Notes: generated by a model not told the origin, from the sequence alone. A DNA stretch of 64,000 nt from Auanema rhodensis (GCA_964057225.1 OZ059899.1:9610001-9674000); one strand, 5' to 3'. Shown: positions 39,752 to 49,039, counted from the first letter of the stretch. Made by a program: numbers and translations.

Positions 39752-40459
39752 TTAGATAGTTGTTGGTCCTCCTATCACTGTTGAAGGTCGTTTCTTTCGT
39801 TCAACCGATGTGTTTGGTAAATTGATATGGGCATCAGGTATCTGAGAGCGTGTAAGCCTACTTTTAGGTTTTAAAGGGGGTATCACGCTGTTGTACCTTA
39901 TTGGTACGTGAAACGGTTTTGGAGGAGTAATCGGATTTTTGTCTTCTAAACCGAGTGCCAATTTGAGAGCTGAGCTCCATCTTTTGATTGTAGGTAACTC
40001 TTTTTGTCTTTCTTCGTAGAGCTCTTGTCTTGTTTCTTCTCCAATTTTGTCGACCAATTGTTGGAATTGGTTGTTTTCTTCTTTGTTCGTAGATGTCTTG
40101 TCTGCTGTATCTAGTCCAGATTCCGATTGATAACTTTCTTGCTGTCTTTCCAACGTATCTTCCTGCGGTGTTATTGTTTCTTTAGTTGTTATTATAGGTC
40201 GGCTTTGTTCGTAGAACTCGTCCTCGTTATCGCTGTCCGAATCAGAAATTGGGGGCGTGGCTTGACCGTTGTTCTGAGCGCGCGTATTGACCTGATCGTG
40301 CCGGGACCTGTTGCTATAAATAGCGGATCCCGCGTCATTTCTGCCGTGCTCGCTTTCCTCGATGTTATTGTCATCGGGTGGAAAGTATCTTATATTATTC
40401 TTATGAGCCCGTATTCTATTCCCGTCGTCATCTGCTAATATGACATTATCTTCATCTTC
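39752..40459 (-). CDS. -1-frame ORF overlapping the integrase end, no ATG
   Basis: An open frame of 235 codons begins after a TGA at 40460-40462 and overlaps the polyprotein by 25 bases in the -1 frame. It contains no in-frame ATG at all, so it must be joined to something upstream, by -1 frameshifting in the overlap or by splicing. Its start (ILADDDGNRIRAHKNN) has the charged, hydrophilic look of an integrase C-terminal tail; the rest is acidic and low-complexity, with a helical Gln/Glu-rich stretch (QQLVDKIGEETRQELYEERQ) and a Pro/Lys-rich end. I see no classical slippery heptamer in the overlap. Function unknown. Confidence 0.65.
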   Translation of the reverse strand, partial: EDEDNVILADDDGNRIRAHKNNIRYFPPDDNNIEESEHGRNDAGSAIYSNRSRHDQVNTRAQNNGQATPPISDSDSDNEDEFYEQSRPIITTKETITPQEDTLERQQESYQSESGLDTADKTSTNKEENNQFQQLVDKIGEETRQELYEERQKELPTIKRWSSALKLALGLEDKNPITPPKPFHVPIRYNSVIPPLKPKSRLTRSQIPDAHINLPNTSVERKKRPSTVIGGPTTI

Positions 40460-43400
40460 TCATTGTTCCTTGTTATCCTTTCGTATATTTTCTCATGTAA
40501 ATCTCCTGTGGGTTTGAGAGTGGGTGCGGGAGTGTCCAGGTTGTGGTCGATTGGTAGTCGCGCTGCCTGACCAAAGATACAATCGTAGGGCGGTGTGCGA
40601 GTTGTGGCATTAGGTAGCCTGTTGAGTGTGAATACTATCTTAGGTAGTATATCATCCCAATTGTCCTGTTCCGTATTTACGTACGACGTTAGTGCTTCTT
40701 CTAGTGTTCTGTGTAGTCGTTCCACTTGTCCATTTGCATTCTTGTAATATGGCATAGTTGTATGATGCTCGGAACCTAGTTGTTCGCACATTGTTTTGAA
40801 TTCGTGAGAAACAAAATTGGATCCGTTGTCCGTTATGATCCTTTTTGGTGGTCCGAAAACAAAGAACAGGTTTTTCTTAATTGCTGTTATGATTTCTTCT
40901 GATGTTTGTCTTAATAATGGTGTTGCTATTATCCATTTGGAGAACGCGTCCTGTATTGATAAGATATATCTGTTCCCGTTTTGTGTTCGTGGTAGTGGTC
41001 CGAGAATGTCCATGTGAACTCTTTCCCAAGGTTGTGAAACGGTGGGAAAGTTTCTCATGGGTTCCACCGTTGCTTCATGCGGGTTATTTTTCCTTTTTGC
41101 GCACTGAAGACATCTGTTGACGTAGTTGGTGATATCTTCTTGCATTCCTGTCCATGTATAACGGCGTAGAATTGAGTCATGTGTTTTGTTGATTCCTAGA
41201 TGAGCTCCTAGTAATGGGTCCTTATGAAACTTATCAATTATTGCTGTAGTAATTGTTGGATCATTGGGTAGAACGGCTCGAGGTGTTTGGAATGCTGTTT
41301 TTGGCTTTGCATAGAGAATATTATTTTGAACTATATATCGATCTGTTAGTTGCCTTCCTGCTGTTTTGTTCTGAATCTTTTCTTTTGTTTCCATGATCGG
41401 AAGGTCCGTGATAGTTGTAATAGTAGAGATTTGATGCGTGGGAGATTCTTTCGTTTTCTTCTTTCTTTCCTTCGCTTCGTTGATTTCGTCTTCGAAGTAT
41501 CTTGATAATGCGTCACAAACGCTATTAAGACGTCCTGGGCGATAGATAATTTCAATATCATACTCTTGGAGTACTATTTGAAATTTGGCTAGTCTTCCTA
41601 TGAGGTCTTTTCTTGTCATAAGGCTAGTTAAGGGTCTATGATCGGTTATGATTTTGATCGGTGCTCCTAAGATGTAGGTGCGAAACTGATGAACTGCGAA
41701 AGTTAGGGCTAAGGCTTCGATCTCAATCGGGGGGTAGTTCCTTTCTGCTTTGTTTAGTTTACGGCTAGCGAAAGCTATTGGGTGCAATGGTTCTTGATCA
41801 TCCGCAGATTGCAATAGAACTGCTCCTACTGCAATTATGCTTCCGTCGCTTTCAACTACGTATGGTCGTTTTGCTCTAGGTGCCTGAAGAACCGGTGCTT
41901 GACAAAGGGCTTTCTTCAGGTGTTGGAAAGATTTTTCTTCTTTGTCTCCCCATGTGAAAGCTTTATCCTTTTTTGTGAGGTCGTAGAGAGGTGAGGCAAT
42001 TCCCGCGGCATTTTTGATGAATCTTCGAAAGTAGTTAACGACGCCCATGAAAGCTCTGACTCCTGTTGTTGACTTTGGTCTGGGGTAGTCTCTGATGGCT
42101 TTAATTTTCTGAGGGTCCGGTTTTATTCCCTCATATCCGACTATAAATCCGAGAAACTTGACTTCTCTTTGTCCAAAGGTGCATTTCTTCAGCTTAATTT
42201 TGAATCCTAGCTCTATTGCTACTCTCAAAACTTCTTCGATATCTTGAAGGTGTTGTGTGGTTGATTCTGATATAAGCAGAAGATCGTCTAGATATACGAA
42301 GAGTTTGCAGCGTACATGTTGTTGTAGGTATCGTACTGCGTTTTGGAATGTATGCGGGGCTCCACAGAGTCCCATGGGCATTCGACAGTATTGATATGTA
42401 CCACTAGTTGTAGTAAATGCTGTTAAATGTCGATCTTCTTTACGCAGAGGTATTTGGAAGAATCCTGATACCAAATCAAAGTTAGTGAAGATGCATGCTC
42501 CTGCTGCTAGATCGAGAATATCTTGTATGTTTGAAATGACGTATATCTGCTTTAGTGTTATGGCATTTAATGCTCGAAAATCCGTAACAAAACGGTATGT
42601 TTTGTCCTTCTTTTTGACGAGTATAACGGGACTTGTGGTAATAGAAATTGATGGTTCTATTATACCTTGTTCGAGCATTTCCTCCACCTGTTTTTCGACT
42701 TCTTCTTGTTGAGTTAGAGGGATCCTGTATGTGATTTGAAATGATGGAAATTTTCCTGGTATAATAGGTATATTATGTTCCACTGGTCCTTTAAAAAGTC
42801 CGATATTGCGATCCTCGTTCAAGAAAGCTTCCTTATTTCTAAGTACTATTTTCTTTAATTCTTGTCTTTCCAATTGGGTGAAGATGGTGTTTGTTACGTC
42901 GAGATCCTTTATGAAGTCGTCTGGGAAGTATGGTAGTTGTTCTTCCCATCTTGCTTCCGGTGGGACGTATTGTCCTTTTTGTTCTTTGATATCTTTTGGG
43001 ATAGCGTAAGCAGTTCCGATTCCTTGATTTGTTTTAATTTTGATTGTTTCGGGTGAGATATTTGTAGCGAATATCTGAACCCCGTATCCTGTTGGCGTGA
43101 AAGTTGTAGGGGCGAAAGTCATTTTTCCTATTCGTTGTGAACTTCTTATAAAAGCTTGTGCGTATGATGCTGGATCGTCTACTTCCAACGTGAGCGATCT
43201 GGTTTCTCCTGGGTAAAACTGTTTAGTTTCCAGGCTTACTACATGAGCTATCGTGTGGTTCTCGGTCCACGGTGAGTAGTCTTGTGCTAGAGGTACTATT
43301 GTATCTCCGACTAGCAATGAATTCTGAAGTGGTCGCAATGATGTATTTATTCCTATTTTGCTGAGGGCTTCTATAAAGTCTATTCCTAATAAGATAGGTG

Positions 43401-46400
43401 CTGGGCAGTGGTTGTTGGCAGAAATCAGTATTTTGTGCTCAATCTCTGTTTTTCCAATAACAATTGGAAGTCTTGTGTAGCCCAGGAAGGAAAACCGTGA
43501 TTTGTTTGCTACGATAGCTGTTGTCTTTTCACCAACCATCGTTGCTGCCGGTAGTTGTTGAAATGTGCTTTCCTTCATATATGATATAGAAGCTCCTGTG
43601 TCCCATAAAGCAGTAAAGATCTGATTGTGGATGGAGAGAGGTACGAAAGGTAGTCGTGATCCTCCGATGTAGTTAATCCTTGATTCTTTCATGGCGTATC
43701 GTGGTAGATAGGCTAGAAAGTCGTTGTCTGATAGTGGAGCGTCGGGATCGTATCGGGAGATTCTTGAATAGAATTTGTTTTGTTGAGATTTATTCAGTGG
43801 TTGTAATTGCTGAAGTTCGATTTCTTTATTTTCTCGCCTTGGTTCTTCTTCTTCTTCTTTGAATGTTATTTGATTGATTGGTATCCTTGTGGTACATGCA
43901 TATATTTTTAATGCCCAGATGGTAGCAGTTATAAGTCCTATTGCGACGAGAATTCCTCCAATAATGGCTAGTGTCCTTAGTATCCATGCTGTAATTGATT
44001 CTCCTACATATTCGAAGAAATTTGTGATTTGTTTTTCTGCGTTGTTTGATATGTTATCTGCTAACATTAATGTCGTTCCAACTGTTCCTCCTATAATGCC
44101 TATTGGATTTAGATTAGAGAATCCAGACTGTTTGAAGACTGGTTTCAGCTTTCCTGGCAGAGTGGCTTGTAAGGATGCTAAGCTCGATCCGTAGGAGATA
44201 GCCAGTGCCATTGGAAATGTTGACTCCGTGAGGTTTGAAAATATGTTGGAATTGTTGAACTTAATGTGATCAATTTTTACAGATGTGAGTTCATCCGAAA
44301 ATGAGAAGTGAGTTACATTCAATGTTGAATTATCTTTCATCCATTGATTGTTTATTTTGTAGGGATCTGATGTAGCCATATCGCATGCTATGATGTGAGC
44401 ATATGGTGTCAAATCTCTTGATCCTGGTGTAATGAATAGTTTGCCGTGATGTTCCGTGTCTACAGGAGTCTCCAGGTAACATTTATCGTCTCGTTTGTGA
44501 TCCGAATATACATGTGTTATTTGTACAGGGGTGCATGGCATGACGTAGATGAGATGTTCTCCGACGAATTTGGCTGAAATGTCCTGTCGACGAAGCATAG
44601 TGCGAATTCCTATGGTCGGATTAATTTGCAGGATTGCCCACCAGGTAAGTAGCTGTTTATTTTGCATTCTGCAAACGCTTTTCTTTGTTATTTGGAAAGC
44701 TTGTAAGATTTCCTCCTCGAGTTTTGACGTAGAGTATTGGAGGTGAGACCTTGTATCTTGTTGTCGTAGTTGATCATCGTATTTTTGAATAATATCTGCT
44801 GGTGTTCGTAGGAAATTGAGGTGTGCTTGTGATCCTGTGTGAGATTTAATTTCCTCTACCGGTTGAGTTGTTGTTGCTCGTTTTGTGGTAATCCGAGTTG
44901 TGGGAATTGTCCTAGGAGGTTCTCTGCGAGGTGTGGTAGTGAGAGGGCGTGGTGGTGGAGTTACTGGAGTTGTTGTACTCTGGTAATAATGATATCTCCT
45001 TGGTGTGGTTGTGAATTGAGGTAAAGGTGTCCGATAAGTAGTAGTTGTCGGATCAACTGTGGTTGCAGGGGTTCTAGTGGTTGTTGTAGTTGTAGTAGTT
45101 GTGGTAGTGGTTGTCGTAGGACTAGCACCCGGTGACTCAATGAGCTGAAGATATGTTTGTTGAAATAATAAGCTGTCTTCTTCCGTGATGGGTCTGGCTG
45201 TAGGTAGTGTTTTCGGGAATCCGTAGTTTTGTGCGTGTCCGTTGAAGATGAGAGTATAGTTGGGAAAGGTAATCGCTGAAGAATTTGACTGTCTTGTGAG
45301 ATCAGCCCATTTCTTGTTTTCTGCTTCTCTTTCCTCTTTTGATATCCGGCTTAGACGATTGTTTTGAGCTAGGTATTCGAGAAATTTTTGTATTTCGTCT
45401 ATCTGGGTGTAGACCTGTGTGTCTGTACGTGATCTAGGCAGTTTTGTCATTCTGGGTGGGTAAAGTTGGTATAAGTATTCCTCCAACGATGGAATAGTTT
45501 CTCCTGTAGCCAGAGTTGTAGGTGTCTGTGCTATTTCGAGTGCTATTTGTCTTGCTCGTTCGAGATAGTCGCCTTTGTGGTTTAGTAATCGTGTGGCAAA
45601 GTCGCTGATAGTGATTTGCTTGCTGAGTTTTGCCGTAATTTCTGATGGTAATAGATGTTCAATGGCGATTTCTGTGGAAAGTCGAATCTCGGCTTCTGCG
45701 AGTGTGTGTAGGATAACCATGTTGATATCGGTGTAGTTGTGCCATAAGAGTCGATATTTTAGTTTTGATGCTTCCAGTTGTAGGAATTTGATGAGCCCTA
45801 TGTGTACGCTAGATGTTTTGAGGTAGTCTATAAGGTTATAGGTACTATCCAGTCTTTTTCGATTTCGATATGTTTGGTACATTGGTAGTAATCCTGTAGA
45901 ACTGTCTGTGAGGCGAAGTGATTGATAGATAGTGATGTTGAAGAATCTGGTAGGGTACTCCTGTGGTGCTTTTCTCTTTTGACGTCGGGGTTTTAACTCG
46001 TTGATGGAAATGTACGTACCGCTGTCAGTTGAATAGATGTTCTTAATCATACATCTTGTAGCAATAGGGTCTGGCGTGTCGTCGTTGAGGATGAATGCTC
46101 CTTGTATTTCCGAGATTATAACAGTATCATTATTGATTAGTGCTTCGAATTTTCCTAAAGTTGTGTAATCACAATTTCGATGGTTATTGGGTGGGATCCA
46201 TGTGATAACTGCGTTTGTGGTGTTGCATACACCTTGTTGTTTAGTGCATCCCTCAGTGTTGATAAACAAGTCGGAGATTATAGTGTCATCGTGTAGGCTA
46301 GTCATCATTCCTCTTTCTAATGTGAATCTTGATTTTGTTGTGCAAGAGGATGACCAGAACGATTTTGATTGAGTATTGGTAGGCATAGGAGTTTTGAATA

Positions 46401-48126
46401 GTCCTGGAGCTTCCCGATTGAGGTTGTTATCCGTGTGTCGTCTCTCTTGAATGGCTGTTTTGCATTCTTGTGGAGTGGCTGGTTCTATTCGGAGTAATGT
46501 GAGGTTGTTTTCCCTGATGAAGAATAAGTCGTAGGCGCAAGCTTTATAGATTTCCTTGGAGCATTTCCATGCTTCCCATTCTTTGTAATTCATATTTTCT
46601 GCAAATAGTTCCACTGTTTTTATCTTGACTCCGTCTTTGTGTGCATAGTCTGAGCAGGTTGTTGGTCGAGGTGGTTCGAGGAAAATACCTCCTCGTTTGC
46701 CGATGCAGAGTTGATAGGTGTTGTCTGCCTGACAGGGTATCAAAGATAAAGCGATGACGGATAAGAATAGCGGTATGAACGGAAGTGTCTTCCTTGTTTT
46801 TCCTGTTTCTTTCTCCACTTTGTTAACGTGAAAACGAACGCTAGGGCTTCTGGTACGATCTCTGTACCTGTTATGTTGTCCATGCGAAGTGCTGCGATTT
46901 CTTTGTTGGAATCCGCGATCGTGATAGTTTCCGCGGTTGTATCGGTCGTTTCCTCTGTGCTCATGTCGATCGTTTCCTCTGTTATCATATCGGTCGTTTC
47001 TTCTGTTATCGTATCGATCGTTGTATCTATCGTACCGTTGAGGACTACGATAACTGTTGTATCCTCGTTGGTATCCATTGTTTCTGTTATCTTGTCTGAA
47101 GTTGGGACGGTTATTTTGTCGGTCGTCCTGGTATCTTGGTGGGCGGTATCCTCCTCTTCTTTGATTCCATTGTTCCTGTGGGTGTTGTGGTCTTGATTGA
47201 TTTCCATAGAATGTTCTTGATTGGTGTGTTTGTGATCCGTCATAGATTTTCTCCTGTTGTGATGCTCTCATGTGGTTTATGAGACCGTTATTGATCTCTA
47301 ATTGTTCCACGTTTTTGATCAAGTTGTTGATATGTAGCGACGGATCTTCGTCGGCTTCTACTGTTTCGGCGATAGTTACAGCTGCATCGAAGGTTATAGG
47401 GCTGCGGTTATTGACGTGTGTTCTTAAAGTCTTTCTTAGTCCTCCTAAGAACGAAACACGTAGTATTCTTTCGTCAGCTGTTGAGTCCATGTTGCATGAT
47501 TCGTAAGCGAGATTTCTGCAACGTTGCGCGAAATTTTGTACCGTTTCGTTTTCTCCTTGTTTCAAATGGGTGAGTTTCGTAAATGCAGCATCCCTCTTTT
47601 CTGGAGGTTGTAATTTCTCCGATAGTAGACGTTTGACGTGGTTCCATCCTTGGCGTAAGTCTTCTGCTGGTATAGTTCGCAGAGCTTCGGCGGCTCTGTC
47701 CGTTCCAAGAAGTAGATAAAGATGGGAAAGTCTCTCGGCAATAGGGACTTGAAGTGCAACAAAATATCCTTCTAGTCTTTGCATGTAGAGATTGAATGGT
47801 ACGGATCCATCATAAAGCGTAGGTTTATGATGGCGAATAGAAACATTGTTGGCTCTCGCGATAGGAGGATTATCTTGCTCCATCTGATTTGCCATTTGAG
47901 GGCGACTTCTCTGCTCTGTAACATTCGAAGTCAAATTTATGTTATTGTCTGACGAAGAAGAGACAGGAGACAGAGAGTGCCCATGCAAAGATTGATCAGT
48001 GGAAGAGGGGGAATTTCTAGGAATAGGAGAAGTGAGGATTTCCGCGTTTTCGGTTTGAATAGGACGTTGTTTTGGTTTTTGGGTATTATTTCCCGGCGGA
48101 GGGTTTTGATTCGCTGTGTCAGCCAT
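40435..48126 (-). CDS. Gag-Env-Pol polyprotein, 2563 aa
   Basis: A single uninterrupted ORF starts at an ATG in good context (AAAAATGGCT) and ends with TAG. In order it reads: Gag capsid-like region (about 100-260), Arg/Asn/Tyr-rich nucleic-acid-binding tail (about 300-430), Env-like glycoprotein (447-1411), aspartic protease (DTGA, 1509-1512), RT (YLDD, 1945-1948), RNase H, and integrase (HHCC plus D2373, D2433, E2469). Retroviruses and errantiviruses place env after pol and express it from a spliced RNA; here it is in frame between gag and pro. If made as one chain, the signal peptide and membrane anchor would put Gag and Pol on the cytosolic side with the Env ectodomain in the lumen. Splicing that skips or isolates env is an alternative. 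Confidence 0.95.
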   Translation of the reverse strand: MADTANQNPPPGNNTQKPKQRPIQTENAEILTSPIPRNSPSSTDQSLHGHSLSPVSSSSDNNINLTSNVTEQRSRPQMANQMEQDNPPIARANNVSIRHHKPTLYDGSVPFNLYMQRLEGYFVALQVPIAERLSHLYLLLGTDRAAEALRTIPAEDLRQGWNHVKRLLSEKLQPPEKRDAAFTKLTHLKQGENETVQNFAQRCRNLAYESCNMDSTADERILRVSFLGGLRKTLRTHVNNRSPITFDAAVTIAETVEADEDPSLHINNLIKNVEQLEINNGLINHMRASQQEKIYDGSQTHQSRTFYGNQSRPQHPQEQWNQRRGGYRPPRYQDDRQNNRPNFRQDNRNNGYQRGYNSYRSPQRYDRYNDRYDNRRNDRYDNRGNDRHEHRGNDRYNRGNYHDRGFQQRNRSTSHGQHNRYRDRTRSPSVRFHVNKVEKETGKTRKTLPFIPLFLSVIALSLIPCQADNTYQLCIGKRGGIFLEPPRPTTCSDYAHKDGVKIKTVELFAENMNYKEWEAWKCSKEIYKACAYDLFFIRENNLTLLRIEPATPQECKTAIQERRHTDNNLNREAPGLFKTPMPTNTQSKSFWSSSCTTKSRFTLERGMMTSLHDDTIISDLFINTEGCTKQQGVCNTTNAVITWIPPNNHRNCDYTTLGKFEALINNDTVIISEIQGAFILNDDTPDPIATRCMIKNIYSTDSGTYISINELKPRRQKRKAPQEYPTRFFNITIYQSLRLTDSSTGLLPMYQTYRNRKRLDSTYNLIDYLKTSSVHIGLIKFLQLEASKLKYRLLWHNYTDINMVILHTLAEAEIRLSTEIAIEHLLPSEITAKLSKQITISDFATRLLNHKGDYLERARQIALEIAQTPTTLATGETIPSLEEYLYQLYPPRMTKLPRSRTDTQVYTQIDEIQKFLEYLAQNNRLSRISKEEREAENKKWADLTRQSNSSAITFPNYTLIFNGHAQNYGFPKTLPTARPITEEDSLLFQQTYLQLIESPGASPTTTTTTTTTTTTTTRTPATTVDPTTTTYRTPLPQFTTTPRRYHYYQSTTTPVTPPPRPLTTTPRREPPRTIPTTRITTKRATTTQPVEEIKSHTGSQAHLNFLRTPADIIQKYDDQLRQQDTRSHLQYSTSKLEEEILQAFQITKKSVCRMQNKQLLTWWAILQINPTIGIRTMLRRQDISAKFVGEHLIYVMPCTPVQITHVYSDHKRDDKCYLETPVDTEHHGKLFITPGSRDLTPYAHIIACDMATSDPYKINNQWMKDNSTLNVTHFSFSDELTSVKIDHIKFNNSNIFSNLTESTFPMALAISYGSSLASLQATLPGKLKPVFKQSGFSNLNPIGIIGGTVGTTLMLADNISNNAEKQITNFFEYVGESITAWILRTLAIIGGILVAIGLITATIWALKIYACTTRIPINQITFKEEEEEPRRENKEIELQQLQPLNKSQQNKFYSRISRYDPDAPLSDNDFLAYLPRYAMKESRINYIGGSRLPFVPLSIHNQIFTALWDTGASISYMKESTFQQLPAATMVGEKTTAIVANKSRFSFLGYTRLPIVIGKTEIEHKILISANNHCPAPILLGIDFIEALSKIGINTSLRPLQNSLLVGDTIVPLAQDYSPWTENHTIAHVVSLETKQFYPGETRSLTLEVDDPASYAQAFIRSSQRIGKMTFAPTTFTPTGYGVQIFATNISPETIKIKTNQGIGTAYAIPKDIKEQKGQYVPPEARWEEQLPYFPDDFIKDLDVTNTIFTQLERQELKKIVLRNKEAFLNEDRNIGLFKGPVEHNIPIIPGKFPSFQITYRIPLTQQEEVEKQVEEMLEQGIIEPSISITTSPVILVKKKDKTYRFVTDFRALNAITLKQIYVISNIQDILDLAAGACIFTNFDLVSGFFQIPLRKEDRHLTAFTTTSGTYQYCRMPMGLCGAPHTFQNAVRYLQQHVRCKLFVYLDDLLLISESTTQHLQDIEEVLRVAIELGFKIKLKKCTFGQREVKFLGFIVGYEGIKPDPQKIKAIRDYPRPKSTTGVRAFMGVVNYFRRFIKNAAGIASPLYDLTKKDKAFTWGDKEEKSFQHLKKALCQAPVLQAPRAKRPYVVESDGSIIAVGAVLLQSADDQEPLHPIAFASRKLNKAERNYPPIEIEALALTFAVHQFRTYILGAPIKIITDHRPLTSLMTRKDLIGRLAKFQIVLQEYDIEIIYRPGRLNSVCDALSRYFEDEINEAKERKKKTKESPTHQISTITTITDLPIMETKEKIQNKTAGRQLTDRYIVQNNILYAKPKTAFQTPRAVLPNDPTITTAIIDKFHKDPLLGAHLGINKTHDSILRRYTWTGMQEDITNYVNRCLQCAKRKNNPHEATVEPMRNFPTVSQPWERVHMDILGPLPRTQNGNRYILSIQDAFSKWIIATPLLRQTSEEIITAIKKNLFFVFGPPKRIITDNGSNFVSHEFKTMCEQLGSEHHTTMPYYKNANGQVERLHRTLEEALTSYVNTEQDNWDDILPKIVFTLNRLPNATTRTPPYDCIFGQAARLPIDHNLDTPAPTLKPTGDLHEKIYERITRNNEKMKIMSY
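40438..41259 (-). other. Integrase, residues about 2290-2563
   Basis: N-terminal zinc domain: H2301/H2309 and C2339/C2342. Catalytic core: D2373 (HMDILGPL), D2433 (ITDNGSNF) and E2469 (NGQVERLHR), spacing D-x35-E. The frame stops soon after the core, leaving no GPY/F-type C-terminal domain. A C-terminal extension appears to continue in the -1 frame. Confidence 0.93.
41497..42744 (-). other. Reverse transcriptase and RNase H, residues about 1795-2210
   Basis: RT shows PVILVKKKDKTYRFVTDFRALN (residues 1833-1854), FDLVSGFFQIPL, the primer-grip side MPMGLCGAPHTFQ, and catalytic YLDD (1945-1948). RNase H follows with D2094 in ESDGS, E2135 in PPIEIEALAL and D2162 in ITDHRPL. This is the Ty3-type RT-RNase H tether arrangement. 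All catalytic acidic residues are present, consistent with activity. Confidence 0.95.
43327..43659 (-). other. Retropepsin-like aspartic protease, residues about 1490-1600
   Basis: The active-site motif ALWDTGASISY lies at 1506-1516, with the usual second hydrophobic-Gly motif ILLGIDFIEAL at about 1578-1588. The fold is single-domain, so it would act as a dimer. It sits about 80 residues after the Env anchor and is the candidate for cutting Gag, Env and Pol apart. Confidence 0.92.
43894..46788 (-). other. Env-like glycoprotein, residues 447-1411
   Basis: A hydrophobic segment (about 447-465) followed by CQA-DNT looks like an internal signal peptide. The ectodomain has several N-glycosylation sequons (N541, N635, N666, N730, N797, N1266, N1270, N1298), a furin-like RRQKR at 714-718 that would give two subunits, and a Thr/Pro-rich stalk at about 1003-1091 including 14 Thr in a row. 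A Cys-bearing module (1152-1250) contains the motif INPTIGIRTMLRRQDISAKF, which has a recognisable counterpart in the second element. A membrane anchor (about 1382-1411) and an acidic cytosolic tail (five Glu, 1424-1428) follow. I cannot assign it to a known viral fusion class. Confidence 0.82.
46789..48126 (-). other. Gag region, residues 1-446
   Basis: An N-terminal Pro/Ser/Asn-rich segment (1-98) precedes a retrotransposon-type capsid domain from about HHKPTLYDG (99-107) to 260, with the typical 'FLGGL' and 'QRCRNLAYE' turns. No CCHC zinc knuckle is present. Instead residues 318-430 consist of repeats of the type DRYDNRGN and GYRPPRY, rich in Arg, Asn, Tyr and Gly, a likely RNA-binding, disordered tail replacing the zinc finger. 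The boundary with Env is inferred from the hydrophobic segment that follows. Confidence 0.85.
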
Positions 48127-49020
48127 TTTTGTTGGTTTCCTGGAAGGAAATTATTAACCAACGAAGACTGAGGGCCAGCCTGCAGCGGGTCTCTAGTCGG
48201 AGAATAGCCTGGTCAGGTTCATACACGAGTCCGCAACTACGTGTGACCTTAGCAAAGGACCGGGTTCTTATCTCACGAAGAGGCATGAGATGCGAGACAG
48301 TGGTCTGTGTATTGTGCCTTTTCAGTCATGGACAAGATCAGGTACACAGGCTTCTCGAACTCATTTTTCCAGACTTCTCGTGCCTAAGCGAACCCGCAGA
48401 AGACGTTCCCTTTTAACGTTGCTTCTGCTCCCCTGGGCTCTGCTAGGTGGGACCACTTAACTTCAAAAAAATATTACGTTTTGTAATTCTCATATAGGAC
48501 CGAAAAAGGGTTAATTTCAAATGAATGCGCGTCTTATATCAAAAGTGTACGCCTCCGCACGATGTCCCGAGAAAGTCTGGTATTGTTTCTCACGGGCTTG
48601 AATAAATAGAATAGTTTATGGTTTATGAATAGGAAGTTTTACGAAGAGAAAAAAAAATAGATGATTCAAGAATATGTTTTGGTAGTTTTTTTTTTTTTTT
48701 TTTTGAAAATGTCTTATAAATGATAATGAATAAATGTTTTTAAAGTATTTTATAAATAGATTATGACAATAAATGTTTTGATTTGTTTGTTTCAAAAGAG
48801 TTTTCATGCATTATATGCTTTTAATATATATGAAATAAAATAAGAAAGAATGAAGTAAAGATAAAATTCGGGTAACATTTAGGAGATAAAATTGATAATT
48901 TTAGAAATAGAAGTTTGAATATTATATAAAGTTTTGATATGAAGGATAAAAGATTTTGAATACAAAAAGGATTTCGAAAAGTAGCGGAAATGGTCCATAG
49001 AGATCCGTCCGTTATAGACA
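48127..49020 (-). other. 5' leader of the intact element
   Basis: About 0.9 kb between PBS and the first ATG, without a long ORF. The PBS-proximal half is very A/T-rich and includes an 18-base homopolymer at about 48688-48705 (A-run in element orientation). The ATG-proximal 350 bp are GC-richer and could hold packaging or splice-donor signals; I could not identify either with confidence. Confidence 0.7.
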
Positions 49021-49039
49021 GATCTCGGCGGAACCTCCA
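49021..49039 (-). promoter_or_regulatory. Primer-binding site for tRNA-Gln
   Basis: The + strand reads gatctcggcggaacctcca, which has the layout of a tRNA 3' end: T-stem strand, acceptor strand ggaacct, then CCA. The combination TCTCGG-GGAACCT-CCA is characteristic of animal tRNA-Gln. The element strand therefore begins TGGAGGTTCC one base after the LTR, the normal PBS position for minus-strand DNA priming. Confidence 0.85.

Noticed and set aside
46740..47243. 167-codon ORF antisense or out of frame within Gag
   Set aside because: It overlaps the low-complexity Gag tail in another frame. Its Thr/Asp repeats are a frame-shifted reading of the Arg/Asn/Tyr repeats.
48616..48807. Small ORFs in the leader of the intact element
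   Set aside because: Low-complexity A/T-driven frames around a homopolymer run; no supporting motif.
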